The position numbers and the translations under genes are program-made. The notes beneath the pieces are model-generated. The model was not told where the DNA came from. It saw nothing but the letters and a program-made list of their open reading frames with translations, and ran no database searches. This document shows positions 1 through 12,629 of a stretch of DNA of 64,000 nt, piece after piece. This DNA comes from Zantedeschia hybrid cultivar (lineage: Eukaryota > Streptophyta > Magnoliopsida > Alismatales > Araceae): the NCBI GenBank assembly GCA_030544215.1, contig JARZZO010000005.1:80877024-80941023 (forward strand), given 5' to 3'. Each line of letters opens with the position of its first letter. The first letter of the stretch is position 1.

Positions 1-861
1 CCATGAGACGCGCCTCAGTGACCTCCAAACAGTGGAGTCTGGTTAATTGCTTGGTCTCACATTCTCAGTAAACCCACCAAGTTCAGCATGTGAATTCCTA
101 GATAGCTAGCTTCACATATATATATATATATATATATAACATATATATATATATATATAACTATATATATATATATATATATATGTAATAGTTCTCTTTG
201 GGGGGTTGTGTTCTCTAGCTTCCTGTAATGATCATGATGTGGACTGTGGATAAATAATGAATAAAGGGCCTCTCTCTCTTTCTACTATCTACGTACGTTT
301 TAATTCCATGGCCTCCTCTTTATTCCTTTGCATCGAATTCTCAATGGAAGCATTTTGAAGGCTCTTTTCCTTTTTCTTCCTTTTGAGGTGTCAAACATGA
401 TGTGTTTGGGAGTATATATAGTTCAGAAATCGAGTTGATTGTGTAACAAAGAACAAAAAAATACTTATTTACATCTGTGACTGAGTCGGAGCTTCAGTAT
501 TTTTTCCTTCTTCTTCTTTCACTTCTGTCATAGTTGTATATAAGTTTTAACAATATTATTTATCTATATTCTTGGAAATACAACAAGCCAAATATTCACG
601 AATATCCATGTGGAAGGGCCTTTGCATCAGATCAACTTGCCCATTCTTATTTGCCATTTGGTTTGGGCCCCCAGACAGAAGAAACTGCATCAAATTTCCA
701 TACGTAAATGTTGCTTCTTAATTTTTGTGTTATGTTTTCTCCTGCAACGTGGGTTTGTGTTGTTCTCAGTCTGAAGAGGTGAAGAGTCATCTTTTACCAT
801 CTCCGACTTTCGCATTTTCTGACATGGAATAATGATAGGATGATTTTAAGTTGTATTGTAG
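1..861. other. AT-rich spacer, no gene seen
   Basis: No reading frame, RNA gene or known element could be supported here. The stretch is AT-rich and holds the TA microsatellite listed separately and a short CT-rich run near 272-290. Confidence 0.6.
115..184. repeat. (TA)n microsatellite
   Basis: About 70 bases of almost pure TA dinucleotide, interrupted twice by short AACA or AACT breaks. It has no coding potential and is probably length-variable. Confidence 0.9.
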
Positions 862-1068
862 TTTTTCATGAGAATAGAGATCTTCTAAGTGTAAGATTGA
901 ACTGAACTCACTCATTCAGAGAGAGGAAGATGCATGTCAAAAAACTTCCTCGTATCCAAGTTTTTTCATTCCCAATGAGAGGTGAATTTGTAAAGTTTTA
1001 TCTTCTCTCTCTACACTTATTGAGTCCAAACCAAATTTGTACTGATAAGATCTAGACTTTTTTCACGA
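862..1068. mobile_element. Short non-autonomous element, copy A, with imperfect 10-bp target duplication
   Basis: The segment 872-1058 is similar in order and sequence to 3727-3909. Shared blocks include the start GAATA..AT, CTCTAAGTG, AAAACTTCCT, the block near ATGAGAGGTGAATTT and the terminal GACT. It is flanked by TTTTTCATGA (862-871) and TTTTTCACGA (1059-1068), a 9/10 direct repeat. The ends carry only a degenerate inverted similarity. A Mutator-like origin is an inference from the duplication size. Confidence 0.55.
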
Positions 1069-1075
1069 TACCATA

Positions 1076-1970
1076 GTTTTTAAAAAAAAGACTTGTACTC
1101 TTTATTTAATCCGTGGGCTTGCTAATGGGTGGAAAATAAACAGTGCCTTACAGAACAATTTGGACAATATATAACTATGTTAATGTCTTTGCAGTTTAAC
1201 ACCTGAGCTCAATCAGCCCCCAAGAATTTATTGGTAAACGATTAATATTCTGTTTCTACTCATAAAGTCCATGTCTGAAACTCCACATCCCTTTAAAATG
1301 CCTCGTCATGTGGTTCGGCCGATGCTTATATAAGCTAGCACATCAGGTTTTGGTGGAACTCCTGAGAGCTAAAGCGCGCACGTGCGAGTGGCCATGCACA
1401 CGTGGAGCAGGGACCAATATTATGTTGAGGTTTTATTTTTGTCTTCATTTAGCATGGTCCCTCATGCATACATAAGCCAAAACTTAATATCTAACACATT
1501 TGTGAGCAATGATAAAATATAAGGTGAATGAATTTGAATGACCGAATAAAAAACCTGACTGAACTTTATACTATGTTAAATTATATATTGAGTCATCTAA
1601 CTTAAAACTTAACTTAGTAATTAGTGGTTATCTTCACTAATGTGGGTCTCAAAGGAAAATTTTGTACGCTTTCCCTATTCGCTTTGTCCTATACCCTCTC
1701 AAGAACTTTCTCCGCTTTGTGCTTTTATGTTCTGTTCATTCTTCGGTCTTTCTATTCTTTTCCTTTCTCACTTTCCCCTTTCAAACGATACTTTCCATAA
1801 AGGGTTTAAATCTTTATCATTACCAATGACTAGAGGAAATTAAGGACCTTTAGAAGTGATCACCCTAGGATTTGTGTACCATTTTCTTATATCACACTCA
1901 TTTTTTGTTGGATAACTGCTTTTAGAAATACTTCCTATGGTAAACTTTTGGTAGCTCGTAAAAAGGCAAT
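1076..1970. other. Spacer, nothing recognised
   Basis: AT-rich sequence with stop codons in all frames apart from one short frame without homology cues. No gene or element is supported. Confidence 0.55.
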
Positions 1971-1974
1971 TACA

Positions 1975-2219
1975 CCACTTTGATAGGAGAATAAGAAAAC
2001 AATAAATTTCTAGAATATAGGACTAATTCTCATTTGATAGGTTGAATAGATTATATCGTGAGAATTACTTATTCTTTGGATAAGGAGAATAAGTAATTTT
2101 ATCTTAGACCTAACTTGCTCTGCCTATTCTGCCAGTGGGTCCCACATCACTATCAAAGTGAAATACCCTTTATTCTGACATAAATAATTCTAGATAACTC
2201 ATTCTGCTGTCAAAGTGGG
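1975..2219 (+). mobile_element. MITE family M1, copy 1
   Basis: Begins CCACTTTGATAGGAGAATAAG and ends with the inverted form CTGTCAAAGTGGGG. It shares inner blocks with the copies near 14.06, 24.56 and 34.10 kb: paired GAGAATAAG motifs and a TATTCTGCCAGTGGGTCCCA block. It is about 245 bp, non-coding and bounded by inverted repeats, as expected of a miniature inverted-repeat element. The superfamily is not clear because the target duplication could not be fixed. Confidence 0.75.
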
Positions 2220-2855
2220 GCTAGCTAGTGTTGAATGGCTTCCAATGAGAATGGTAAGTGGCATAGTTTAAAGAGTGGTAAAAAAGCATCCGTGGCGTTA
2301 TAATGCTCTTCTTTTCCTTAAGTGGAAAATGACATTAAAAGTTGGATACCCACATGAACAATGAAGACTTTATGTGCTGAAATGCTGAGGAAGCAGAGAA
2401 CAAAACCTTGTGAGTTATAGGATAAAACGGTACCCTGGCAGCATCATAGCCAGGTTCCCCAGTCCGTTCAGTCATGTTGTTAGCTAAACAACGGGTTTGC
2501 TAGAAAACCCAAGGGCTTGATGCCCTTGCCACAGGTTTCTAAGAAAAGAAAGAGGAAAAAGGAAACTCAAAAGATCACCAGTGTTGTCCTAGGCATCTTT
2601 CTGTTGCACACTACTGGTAGATCTTTGTCCTGCAAGAATACTTTTAGTGTGCTGTGCTCTCTCAGCCAGGATCATTGGTGTCTTTCTGTCTACTTACCTA
2701 ATCAGTTTTTTGTTATTAGTCTAAGACAATAGTGCATGGTTCCTCCAGTTCCATCTCTGTGCTAAGAGGAGGTTAACCGTAAATGACTCTTTTCCTCTAA
2801 ATTCTTGCAGGATATCATATGGAAAAAAAAATCATAGGAGTAAATCAATGAGAAC

Positions 2856-2860
<5 letters not shown>

Positions 2861-2906
<46 letters not shown>
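2861..2906. repeat. (GA)23 microsatellite
   Basis: Uninterrupted GA dinucleotides. Confidence 0.95.
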
Positions 2907-2908
<2 letters not shown>

Positions 2909-3121
2909 TTAGTTATATGGGTGTTATCAATGGGACTAAATTTCCAAGCCACCAAACATACCCTCCACCCTATACTTTGTTGTGTCCAACTCAGGGCTAG
3001 GCCTCAACCAACACTGGTTAAAGAAGGCCAGTACCAGAAAGAGGTCATGCTAACGTGAGATCTATAGGTACCTTGGGGGCCATCTGTGTACCAAAATATT
3101 TCTTTCCATGATTCCATTTCC

Positions 3122-3124
<3 letters not shown>

Positions 3125-3154
<30 letters not shown>
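3125..3154. repeat. (CT)15 microsatellite
   Basis: Uninterrupted CT dinucleotides, opposite in strand sense to the GA tract 220 bases upstream. Confidence 0.95.
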
Positions 3155-3157
<3 letters not shown>

Positions 3158-3716
3158 GGTTCACCTCTCAGATGACTGCAGTAGACTATGTGGTCGTCGT
3201 TTTCGCCCATTCTCTTCCAAGCGTTCACCTGTCTACATGGGTTTCATCCCCTTTTTCTTGATGCAGCTATATGGATGGAGGAGGGTTGACAACGCAGAAT
3301 GGGTCCTCTTTTCTGAGGATGCCCAGTGATCCATCTTTCTTTGTTGTACCATGTGCAGCTGCATCCCACCAGTGGCACAAAGCTGCCTCCTATGTGAATC
3401 TTTCTAACCTACAAAAGTAAACTAGGCCTTTTAGCATTTCTTTTCTTCCAACTTCCTCGATATACTTCCGCTTAATTCAGTCTTAGGACAAGGCATTGTG
3501 AGGCATTGTTCTTCTTTCGTACTCATTAGTCCAGGCAATATATGTATTGTCCGGCTTTGGACTCCTAGAAAAGTTTAGGATACAGCACTCAATTGCAACC
3601 ATGGTATTGCATGTAAAAATTAATAGCCATTAGTGCTCATTTTATTTCACTATACATACAACCTAGGATCTACAGCAGGAATATTCGGCTGGAGGGGGTG
3701 GGGGAGTCGTCCTATA

Positions 3717-3919
3717 CTTGTGTTAAGAATAAAAATCCTCTAAGTGCAAGGTCGAACTAGATTCAATTAGTGCAGAGAGGGGAAAATTTTGAAAAACTTC
3801 CTTATGCGTTGCTTTTCCCATTCCAATGAAAGGTGATTTTGAAAATTTTCCTCCCTTCTCTCTGTACTTGCTGAGCTCCAACCAAACCTGCACTGACCGG
3901 AATCGGACTCTTGTGTTAA
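3717..3919. mobile_element. Short non-autonomous element, copy B, with perfect 10-bp target duplication
   Basis: The element 3727-3909 (183 bp) is flanked by perfect direct repeats CTTGTGTTAA at 3717-3726 and 3910-3919. It is the better preserved relative of 872-1058. Its left end and the reverse complement of its right end share a degenerate block around AGTGCA, so inverted ends may once have existed. It encodes nothing. Duplications of 9-10 bp fit Mutator-like elements. Confidence 0.65.
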
Positions 3920-6900
3920 ATTAAGACCACTTATTTGTTAATTACTTCTCAGTTTGAAACCATTTTGCAGTTGAATACTCGAGACCGGTCGTTCTTTTTA
4001 AGGTTGAGCACTTGAGCTTTATCACCGACTTGGGGCAGGCATGACTTGAGTTGGAGTAGTATAGCAGTTCGGAAGTACTGTGACCGTGGTAGCTATTAGC
4101 TAGGGGATATGGCCTGGAACTGTCACAATAGCGTCGTCCATACTCCGTATTAGTACTCATTCTTCCTAGATACATGTCGGGTATGAGAGTATTATCATCC
4201 TTTGCTAGTGTCTAATTTCAAAACACTTGGATAATAATTAAGTACATATTATGAGATAGGAGATGGAACCATCTGAAAGATACTAGTTCATACCAGCATC
4301 CACCACTCACTATCCCACTCCCTGTTCCATTCACAGTACTATTCACTGTATAAAGGGAGACCATTCTTTTCAGAACTCATAGGAGTTCGGTTGCAGATGT
4401 GCCAAATTAAGTTAGATGCTACATAGAACCGCTTGAAAGATGAATCCATACGAGTATCGGATGCCCTCGCTGCAGTTCATAGATACACGTGTAACTGTCA
4501 TTTTAATTAGGAAGCAACATATGTATGGCTTCAACTGCATGCAAGAGTTCAACTAAGGCACGATGTGGTAATTTTGTCATATTAGGTGAATTAAAGATGA
4601 TAGAATCAATATCTGAGAGATATATAGCCATCTACCCGGGCCCGACAAGATGAACATTTAAGAAGATGCACATTTAAGGACTTGAGGTCAAGACTTTTGG
4701 AGAGAAAACTCATTTTGAACAAAGTGATCAACCAGCTGACTCCATGAAACAGTTGATAAGCTTGTTTCTTTGCATCTTCTAGCACAATGTAAGGAGCTCC
4801 TAGGTCGACCAGCTGTTCTCAATGTCTTCGGATCGTGGACATTCAAGGTGCATGTGTTCATTCCAACAGTTCTTTCCTGTTAAGCATCGGCATGCATGGA
4901 ACCCTTGCATGCAAAGGCCTGGTTACAAAGGCGATTCCTAAAGACTGTAAAGGTGATCAATTCTTAAAGGTCTGGTAGTTCTTGGTCCACGATATTCTCT
5001 TCTCGGAGGAATCTGACGGAAGAAGGGGCGATCAACCATTGGCAATGTTCTGTTATTCCAAAGCATGGTTGGGGATTAAGGGGATCACATGGGTCATTCC
5101 CTATTATATATATATATGACCAAGATTAGGCCCTAGTCTTTTGTTGGATCACTTTATGCAATTCTATCTTCTGGAAAAAGGCCATCAGATTTCTAATTAT
5201 TCACCTAGGTGGAATCTAATCTGACCTTCATATAAGGCTATGTGTAGCCCTACAACGTCGTATAACAATGGACATATATGCCAAAGATTGGTAACGGATT
5301 TTTGTTCTTATTGCTGATCGAGGTTAGTATCTGATCCCCCCCTTGCTACAGCTGATAGAGATAAGTTTTATCCTCCTTTTTTTTGGAGCCAACACTACAT
5401 GGCACCAACAGCAACTATTATAGAGATAAACATGTTTAATTAGTTTACATGTTTAGTCTAGGTGAGATGGCCGGTTTGATCGAAAGATCACAATTATCTT
5501 AATTCCATCTGACAAGAAACACATTTTTTTTACCATTTCAAAAAAAGGCATTATGACAAGTAGATATAGACAATACAGAGGACTAATACATGCAGAGGGT
5601 GGGAGTCCAGTCAGAAAAAGCTTCTATGCATGCGTGAAGTCATGCTATTGAAGATTCTGGCCATGGTTCAATGCATAGATACAGAATAATTGCTTTGGCT
5701 GGTCAAAGATCTGCAATATAAAATTCACAGCTGATTACACTAAGTGGAGGGTAATTAACTATTTCTTTTCCCAGTCTAATCTCAGCTTTGATCTTTAACA
5801 GGGGCTAGAATCTGGTGCCCCTGAACTGAAGTCTCGACAAATTAACATGAATGATCGATCCACATGGTGAGCCATCTTACGCAATGCAAATATTCTTTAC
5901 CATGAGGCTTTCACATGATCTTGTTGGGCTCCCACGGATTTATCTCGCGGAGAATCTAAGCCAGTCACCAAGGAGAGTATTTCCTGGGCATGCTAGAAGA
6001 TTTTATTGGGGTACGTAACCCATAGCTATGATTACCACTTAAGCCTAATAGGACAAGGAAGATATAGCTAAGTCTGGTGAAAAGCTTTTCTTATTTAATT
6101 GCCTAGCTACCTTGGACCTAATTAAGCTATGAACTTTACGAAGTTCCTAATCTTGAACATATCTTGTTCCCCACGTAGATAATTTATGAACAGGTCGGTG
6201 CATGTTAAGGAATACTGTTTAGATTTTTTTTTCTTTTTTCCCGAAGGGGAGCATATATTTTCAAAATTTGGCTATTTTCTACATCAAAATTAAGGTGAAA
6301 AGAAGGATATATAGATCTGTTAAAAATTACGAAAATGCTAGTATGAGAAATTTTTTCTTAGAATTGTTTCTTTCAAGTTACACTTGCTACAGTTAGAGTG
6401 TTTTATTTGAAGAATAAGTAAGAAATAGTTTAAAAATTATTTATTCATAATTATGGTAAAAATAGAAATTCTTTTTCAGCAGAATTGTTATGTTTAGTCT
6501 ATTTTTATTTCTTTGGGAAGTTATCAACAGAGTATTATGAATTTCGAGTAAACTTGATAATTATTTCTCAAGGAGAGAATTCTTGCTCTTTGAAAGAGAT
6601 CTGTTTATAGACTCCGTACGGTCGTTATTTTCTGTTCTTTTCTTCCTTCTCTTCACATGTCTCTCATCATCAACTCTTACGGAGACCAAAGCTCCATCAG
6701 ATCGACTAGCTAGCTAGAATAACAGCGACTTTTTCACACTTTAAAACCTTAATTTGGGAAATCGTATTTCTTCATTGAAGAATCACTTATGACCCTGCGA
6801 TTTTATGCTCTACCGTGCCATTTGCACCTCTTTTCATCTACGTACTCTGACAATTATGTTAGTAAAATTAAATACTAATGTCTGTAGTGGAAACCCCAAT

Positions 6901-8620
6901 CCTTCTCAGTTTTAACTCTAAGAATGTACCAAAAGTAGAAACGGGATCCTGTGGACCTCCTCACAGCGTAATTTGCATTTTTTTTAACAACAGCTCACTG
7001 GATGTCTAGTTATGAATGCTTAACATTGATGTTGATGAGGCAAAAATTGATAGAAAAGACAAACAAACTTAAACTGCGACCATTTGATTCAGGATCCAAT
7101 GTCCAAACCACATAGAAACTCTGGGCCGGCCTCTTGCTGATCAAATGCGATGGAAGACTTATTTGTTGAACAATTAAGCATCTTTTCTCGAGATAAGCAA
7201 GCGTACATATCCATATCTCAAGTGAAATAATGTATCTAAGTAAAGCATCTTTCGTGAAAGGATTTCTGGGTATGTGTGTAGTAAACTAATAAGGCATCCT
7301 TGAGCTTATCGAGGTGTGCATCGATCGATCTTGTCAAGACAATATCATAATAAGTCATAACCTAGGTTACTCCATATCATAATGAAGGGTACTTTTAAAC
7401 AGGAAATTAGGACACATTGAGTTATCTTGGTGTCTTGCTGAGGAGACGAACCAATCACCATCAATTCGCAGAGGATCTAGCGAACGTGAACCCGTGCATG
7501 CACATTAGAACCAATTGCCATACTTACGTGTTGGTTTCGTTCATATTGAAGCTATGTGCAAATATGGTAAACAATCTATGTGTTGGTTTTCCAAGCCTCA
7601 AGCCATCTGTTGGGTTGTGCCTCAAATTTAGAGGGCATCTCAGTTAGTGAAATCGCCCACCGTACAGTACGTATTTCAGTCCGAGACGAGTTCAGTCCGA
7701 CGTGATCGGACGCAGGGATATTTTGAGATTTTTATTTTCGAGGAGGATATATGTTGTAACTTTGGGAAAACTTGTCATTGGATTGGAAACAACATAGGGC
7801 GGCCGCAGTTCCTTCTAGAATTACATTCTTGTACTTATTTTTGGAGAAGATTAGTGTAAGACAATGATGAAGGAAACGGATTTCGTGGACATAGACATCT
7901 TGTCGAACCACGTAAATCGTTGTACATTGTCTCTCTCTTCCTTTCTTCCTCTCTCTCTCTTTGTGGTTTGTTCATTCTTGTTTGATGTGTATGTCCAATT
8001 CGATTGGTGAAGTGAGTGAGATCGATTCCGCACAACACCATCGCTCCCCTACATCAAGATCTATATCTGTTTCCTTATGCAATTATAGTAAACAAAGTTA
8101 ATTTCCACATGGACCTCCGGATCTTCGTTAAAATATAGCATGTCTAGCTAGCTACGTCAGCCAGGCCCTTCAATCTATAAATCTAATCCTTTTGATTTGC
8201 TCTGAGCATGCCTTGTGATGAACATGGCCCACAGTCTTTTAAATTAATTAACCGTTGGAGATTAGGGTTGATTTCTTTCTCTTTTAGTTTCACAGTTCAG
8301 AGCATGAGACAAAACTATTATATACTAATCCGGGACTTCATGGGTTGTCGAGAATGGATCATGCCACATCTCGACACTCCACATGCCACGTAAATTTAAG
8401 CTCAATAATGCATATAATTAATGAAGAATGAATCCATCGCTAAGTTAAAAATGGAGATCTGCGGGTCTCTTATGTATGGGAAATCGAAGTATACATGGAA
8501 TCTACTACAATTAAGAAGTAAATGGCTCAAGAACATACAAAAATACAGATCTGCATGTCCTGTATATGTACTTTGTGTGGCTTGGGAATAATGTGATCAA
8601 GATCCATGTGCCCATGCAAA
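3920..8620. other. Long spacer without a recognisable gene
   Basis: 4.7 kb of AT-rich sequence. Several frames of 60-77 codons occur (for example near 3942-4175 and 7417-7859). None has codon structure, splice context or motif support. A small TC-rich tract lies at 7929-7961. Confidence 0.5.
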
Positions 8621-8723
8621 GAAGGAAACAAAAAAGAAAACTGAGAGACCTCATCCCACGGATCTTGCCTCCCTTTCAACCTGCACATGCACCCTCCACC
8701 AACCCCCCCTACAGACTTTCCCC

Positions 8724-8730
8724 TATATAA
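8724..8730 (+). promoter_or_regulatory. TATA box of small-protein gene 1
   Basis: TATATAA, 47 bases before the ATG at 8771. The C-rich stretch before it (ACAGACTTTCCCC) resembles the one before the paralogous gene at 20.4 kb. Confidence 0.75.
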
Positions 8731-8770
8731 TCACAGAGGAAACTAAACTCCGTCGACTGCTTGGAGGCAA

Positions 8771-9080
8771 ATGGGTTCTTGGGTTCGCACCATCACCTCT
8801 CCCTTCAGGAAGGCCTGCACTCTCCTCAACCTTCCCAAGGAGAAGAAGCACAAGCAAGATCTAGGTAATTGCCAACTCGCGATCCACCTCCTGATATATA
8901 TTAATCCATGTCTATTGCTCCTGCTGTAGCGATAGAAGTTAAAAACTACTGTCGGCACTCGTCGCAGGGAATGACGCCCACACGATGAACCTGCATTACC
9001 AAGTGATGGACTGCGGTTACGAGGACGTCCAAGTTATGTGGTCGATCCTGGGCAAGTCGAAGATGGAGAACTGTAACTAG
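8771..9080 (+). CDS. Small conserved plant protein, DVQVMWSIL type, paralogue 1 (68 aa)
   Basis: Two exons, 8771-8864 and 8968-9080, with GT at 8865 and AG ending at 8967, give a 68-residue protein. The N-terminus carries a short motif (SPFRKACTLLN) followed by a Lys-rich stretch. The C-terminal half carries MNLHYQVMDC and the motif DVQVMWSIL before the stop. There is no signal peptide, membrane segment or catalytic motif. The intron splits a codon after its first base, exactly as in the paralogue at 20.5 kb, whose first exon has the same 94-base length. Conservation of exon layout, promoter and 3' end between the two copies argues that this is a real gene. I do not recognise a function. A polyadenylation signal AATAAA lies at 9345-9350. 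Confidence 0.8.
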
Positions 9081-9389
9081 TGGATAGCCTGGCGTACATC
9101 TGCGCTGGTGTAGGCACATGCAGCTGCGATCGCACGGAGCACACTCTGATGTATTTGTAGAAAATAGGTTAGTTATGTCCTCTTTCCCTGTTCATCTTTT
9201 ATGAGGAACGAGGAGAGATGTATAGAGGGAGGGAGAAAGAAGAGAGGATAGGCGTCTCATCCCATTGCACTGGCTAGCTGGTTTCAGCTGTGGTTGGGAT
9301 CATTTTATGTGTTGCTGTAAGAGGAATCCCCATGGTCATAAATTAATAAAAACCATGGTGAGATTAATTAGTGAAAAATTGCTGTCTAC

Positions 9390-11850
9390 ATTCCCATTGG
9401 CGGTTGAACTATTTGTACATAGGAAATTAAGTACAACCTAATAAGACTTGGCGATTGCATCATTTGAACATAAGATTGAAGGAAAGCGGACAGGATTCCC
9501 CTAATGGTATTCAAGCCCAAGTCCATGCATGTTTAGAGCAGCTTCCATTGAAAGAACTTTTGCACTCTAATTTAGTTATTTTAAGAGAAAAAAACTATAT
9601 CTTGAAAGTCATTTATGGTGTTTTGATTATTTTTTATCTTCCAACCAAAGCCACGAAATGGAGCTTAATTCCAAGATTGGGAAAAGGTAAAGTTGTTTAG
9701 GAAGGGTTGACTTTTGTAACAAATTAAGATTAGCTGTAACCTCTTTCCCTCAACTTCTTCTATGTGAAAAGTAAAAGTTAAAAGTGACTTTCATTAAAAG
9801 TGACTTTCAAGTAGAAGTTTTGTCAAACACATTTTAAGAAGATTTTCAAGACGAAAAAAGATCGGAATTGCTTTCTATGAAAATGTGGTTCTCTCCCTTA
9901 ATGCTTTCTTCTCAAAAGAATGGAAGAGAGAGAGGGGGGCATGCATGGTCAAGCTTTTGTTACTAACAACTTTCTCCTTTTCTACTAAGATTTCTCAAAG
10001 GAAGAAAGGTTAGGATGTCTACATCTTCTATTTATGGTACTGATCACCTCTTTCTGATCCACTCTATTTTGGGATAATTTCATGTTAACTACTCTTGTAT
10101 GCTAAATTTCAAATTTACTAATATCTATGTATACATTATTCCACATATCCTTAAAAAATAACATATCTATCAAATATGTCAAGTCAGCCGCATATATGAA
10201 ATACTTACACATCAAAAATGCCATTATCATGATATTTTTGAAACATTATACATACTATGTAGGATAGCATGCATGTAAGCATAGTATTTTGACAATTAAC
10301 ATATAATAGTGGTTAATATGAAATTATTCTTTCTATTTTTCAAGAGCATTTTCCTTTTTGTCATCATTTATTTGTTAAAAGAACTATGCACATTATATTC
10401 ATGTCTTGAAGGTAAGAAGGTCCTAGACCAAAGAATCCTGCTCATAATAAGATTTTTTCAACTTTTTCTGCTTGCATATTTCTGAAATTCTTTTATTCTA
10501 CCCCTAAAATGCATGTCTATAAAAGAGAGAGAGAAATGAAAGAAAGAGAACCTTTTAAAATTTCTAAAAAGATAAGTTGCAATGTACAATTTTTATTGCT
10601 CTAGAAGTTTAAGGTAGGCGATCTGAGCGGATGACAAATCTGCTCATCAAAGCCATTGATTGGCTTGAAAGAGGTGGAGCCTACAGAGTTGACATCTATG
10701 ACATCAACAGGATAGGCCCCACCCCTTCCAAACTAATGAAAACAACTGGTGATCAGGATTCTCTTATTATAAAATGGTAGTTAACTAAAGAGATATAATT
10801 GCAGGTTTTGTTTGAGTGTTATGGTTACAGTAGGTGGATGTTGGGAGTACCAAAGACAAATATTCAATACTTACTATAATCAAAATTACATCAAAAGTGA
10901 CTCTCATCTCACTAGTACATCAAAACTCTCACCACTCTTATTTTAGCAACTTAAATGAAATATAATCATCTTAAACTCTTCATGATAGTATACTAACTAA
11001 AAGTTAATTCTCTCTAGCAACATTCAAAGTCCTCATCTAATCAAAACTGAGTAAAAACCACATCTACTCCTCCTCGTTCATAGGGTCTGAGATGGTTAGT
11101 AGGTTTACGAGTAAAAAATCAGTAGGCATTATACACATCACATGTTCAATATATAATATTTAAAATTCAGAGGTATCTATAACATGATAAATTGAATAAT
11201 TCTACATATAACTAAAACAAATAATTTGATATAAATAAGATCACACCTATAACATACTGAATTCATGGCATTTTGTATTAATTATGATTAAATATAATAT
11301 CACATATATCTCAATTACATATAATATATTTTTTAAACAAATTGAGATTAGAGCTACTAGCATAAACACATCACAAATCTTCTAACACATAGGGAGGCTC
11401 CTCCAACATATAGGAAGGTTCATACCACATATATACCATATGGCATATAGTCATAGATAGAAGCATAATATCAAGTCAAAGGATCCAAATTTTAGATTTA
11501 ACAGATGGAAGAAAAGTGATTGTAGATTTAAAGTCAAGATCTATCAATAAGATGACATAAGAAAAAATTCAAAGGAAATGAGTTTTATAACTTTGATCAA
11601 GATTTAGATGGAAATTGTATAATCACGATTCAAACATATTTTTTCAAGATCTAAATAGATTTAAAATTCATTGTTCATGTGCCAAGTTCAACATATATCA
11701 AATATAATAAGTGGACATGCATCCGACCACAACATAAGAGACAAACACACAAACTACTAGAAGACCTAGGTAATGATGCTAAGGTCTTGGTCACTATGTA
11801 GAACTGAAGAATCTAATGTCTAATCTAAATTGTACACAAAGTCCCAGTTA
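9390..11850. other. AT-rich spacer, nothing firmly recognised
   Basis: Contains one 81-codon frame (9455-9700) that might be a LINE relic but is too weak to call. The rest, including 10.1-11.8 kb, is AT-rich sequence without frames or obvious repeats. Confidence 0.45.
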
Positions 11851-11856
11851 AAGATT

Positions 11857-12620
11857 TTACCCATTGCTGATGGATTTTGACATACCCCACAGACGCTCGT
11901 AGAGTATGTCCAAATCCTCCCTTATGGTGGCACTATCTAAATAAGCTTCTGACAACCATAGCACATATCTAACAATGATACAAATTATTATATTTCTGAT
12001 GATGATAATGACCGATGGGTTTTCGGCCCAGATCGTTACCTCGTCAACCCCTCTGACGGGGTGGTCCATTCGACCTAGCTCAAGTGGGCCTTCGCCCATT
12101 AATTCTTTATGCAGGTTCCAAGCAGGAAGCACTGCAAGTAATCTAAGAGAATAATCCTATATCGGCTACCATTAAAGAGGCTCACCAATTACCCCCTATT
12201 AAAGATGCTACTTACATCAAATCGAGGTACGCATTATCTTATTCCCTTAACCCTCTTTTTCATATAACCTGTCGTGTGTCATTGACTTGACTGTCAAAGG
12301 GGTCGACTCCAGGACCACACAGACATAGTCTGCTTTGGTGTATAGATGCCTTAGGTTTACTCATCCGCATGCTTCTCCCCCTCTCTTTACTTGTGTTTGT
12401 CCAATACATGAGAACCCATGCCCATTTGTCACCGCAACCAGGCACCATTGCGGCACATTGCTTCTGGGGAATGCGCTAGTAACCCCTTGCTTACTTCTCA
12501 TTACACCCGGGGGCCGATGTAACGCATCGCTTCTAGAGAACGCCCTAGTACTAGTACAAAATATTGGTTCAGGATTCATGATTGGATTATGACAAACTTT
12601 ATTAAGTGCTGACTGTCAAC
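11857..12620. repeat. Possible LTR-retrotransposon remnant
   Basis: GC content rises abruptly against AT-rich flanks. The segment contains a stretch near 12280-12315 (ACTTGACTGTCAAAGGGGTC) that looks like the 3' part of plant Ty3/gypsy LTRs. No partner LTR, primer site or coding region is visible, so this is only a likely remnant. Confidence 0.3.
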
Positions 12621-12629
12621 CTAACGCAC

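Larger units (their letters stand above)
2225..3716. other. Spacer with GA and CT microsatellites
   Basis: Only low-complexity tracts stand out. The short frames here, including one running through the CT tract, look accidental. Confidence 0.5.

Noticed and set aside
9455..9700. 81-codon frame with a possible likeness to the region before a LINE reverse transcriptase
   Set aside because: The likeness is only to a low-complexity Leu/Lys stretch; no endonuclease or RT motif lies around it.
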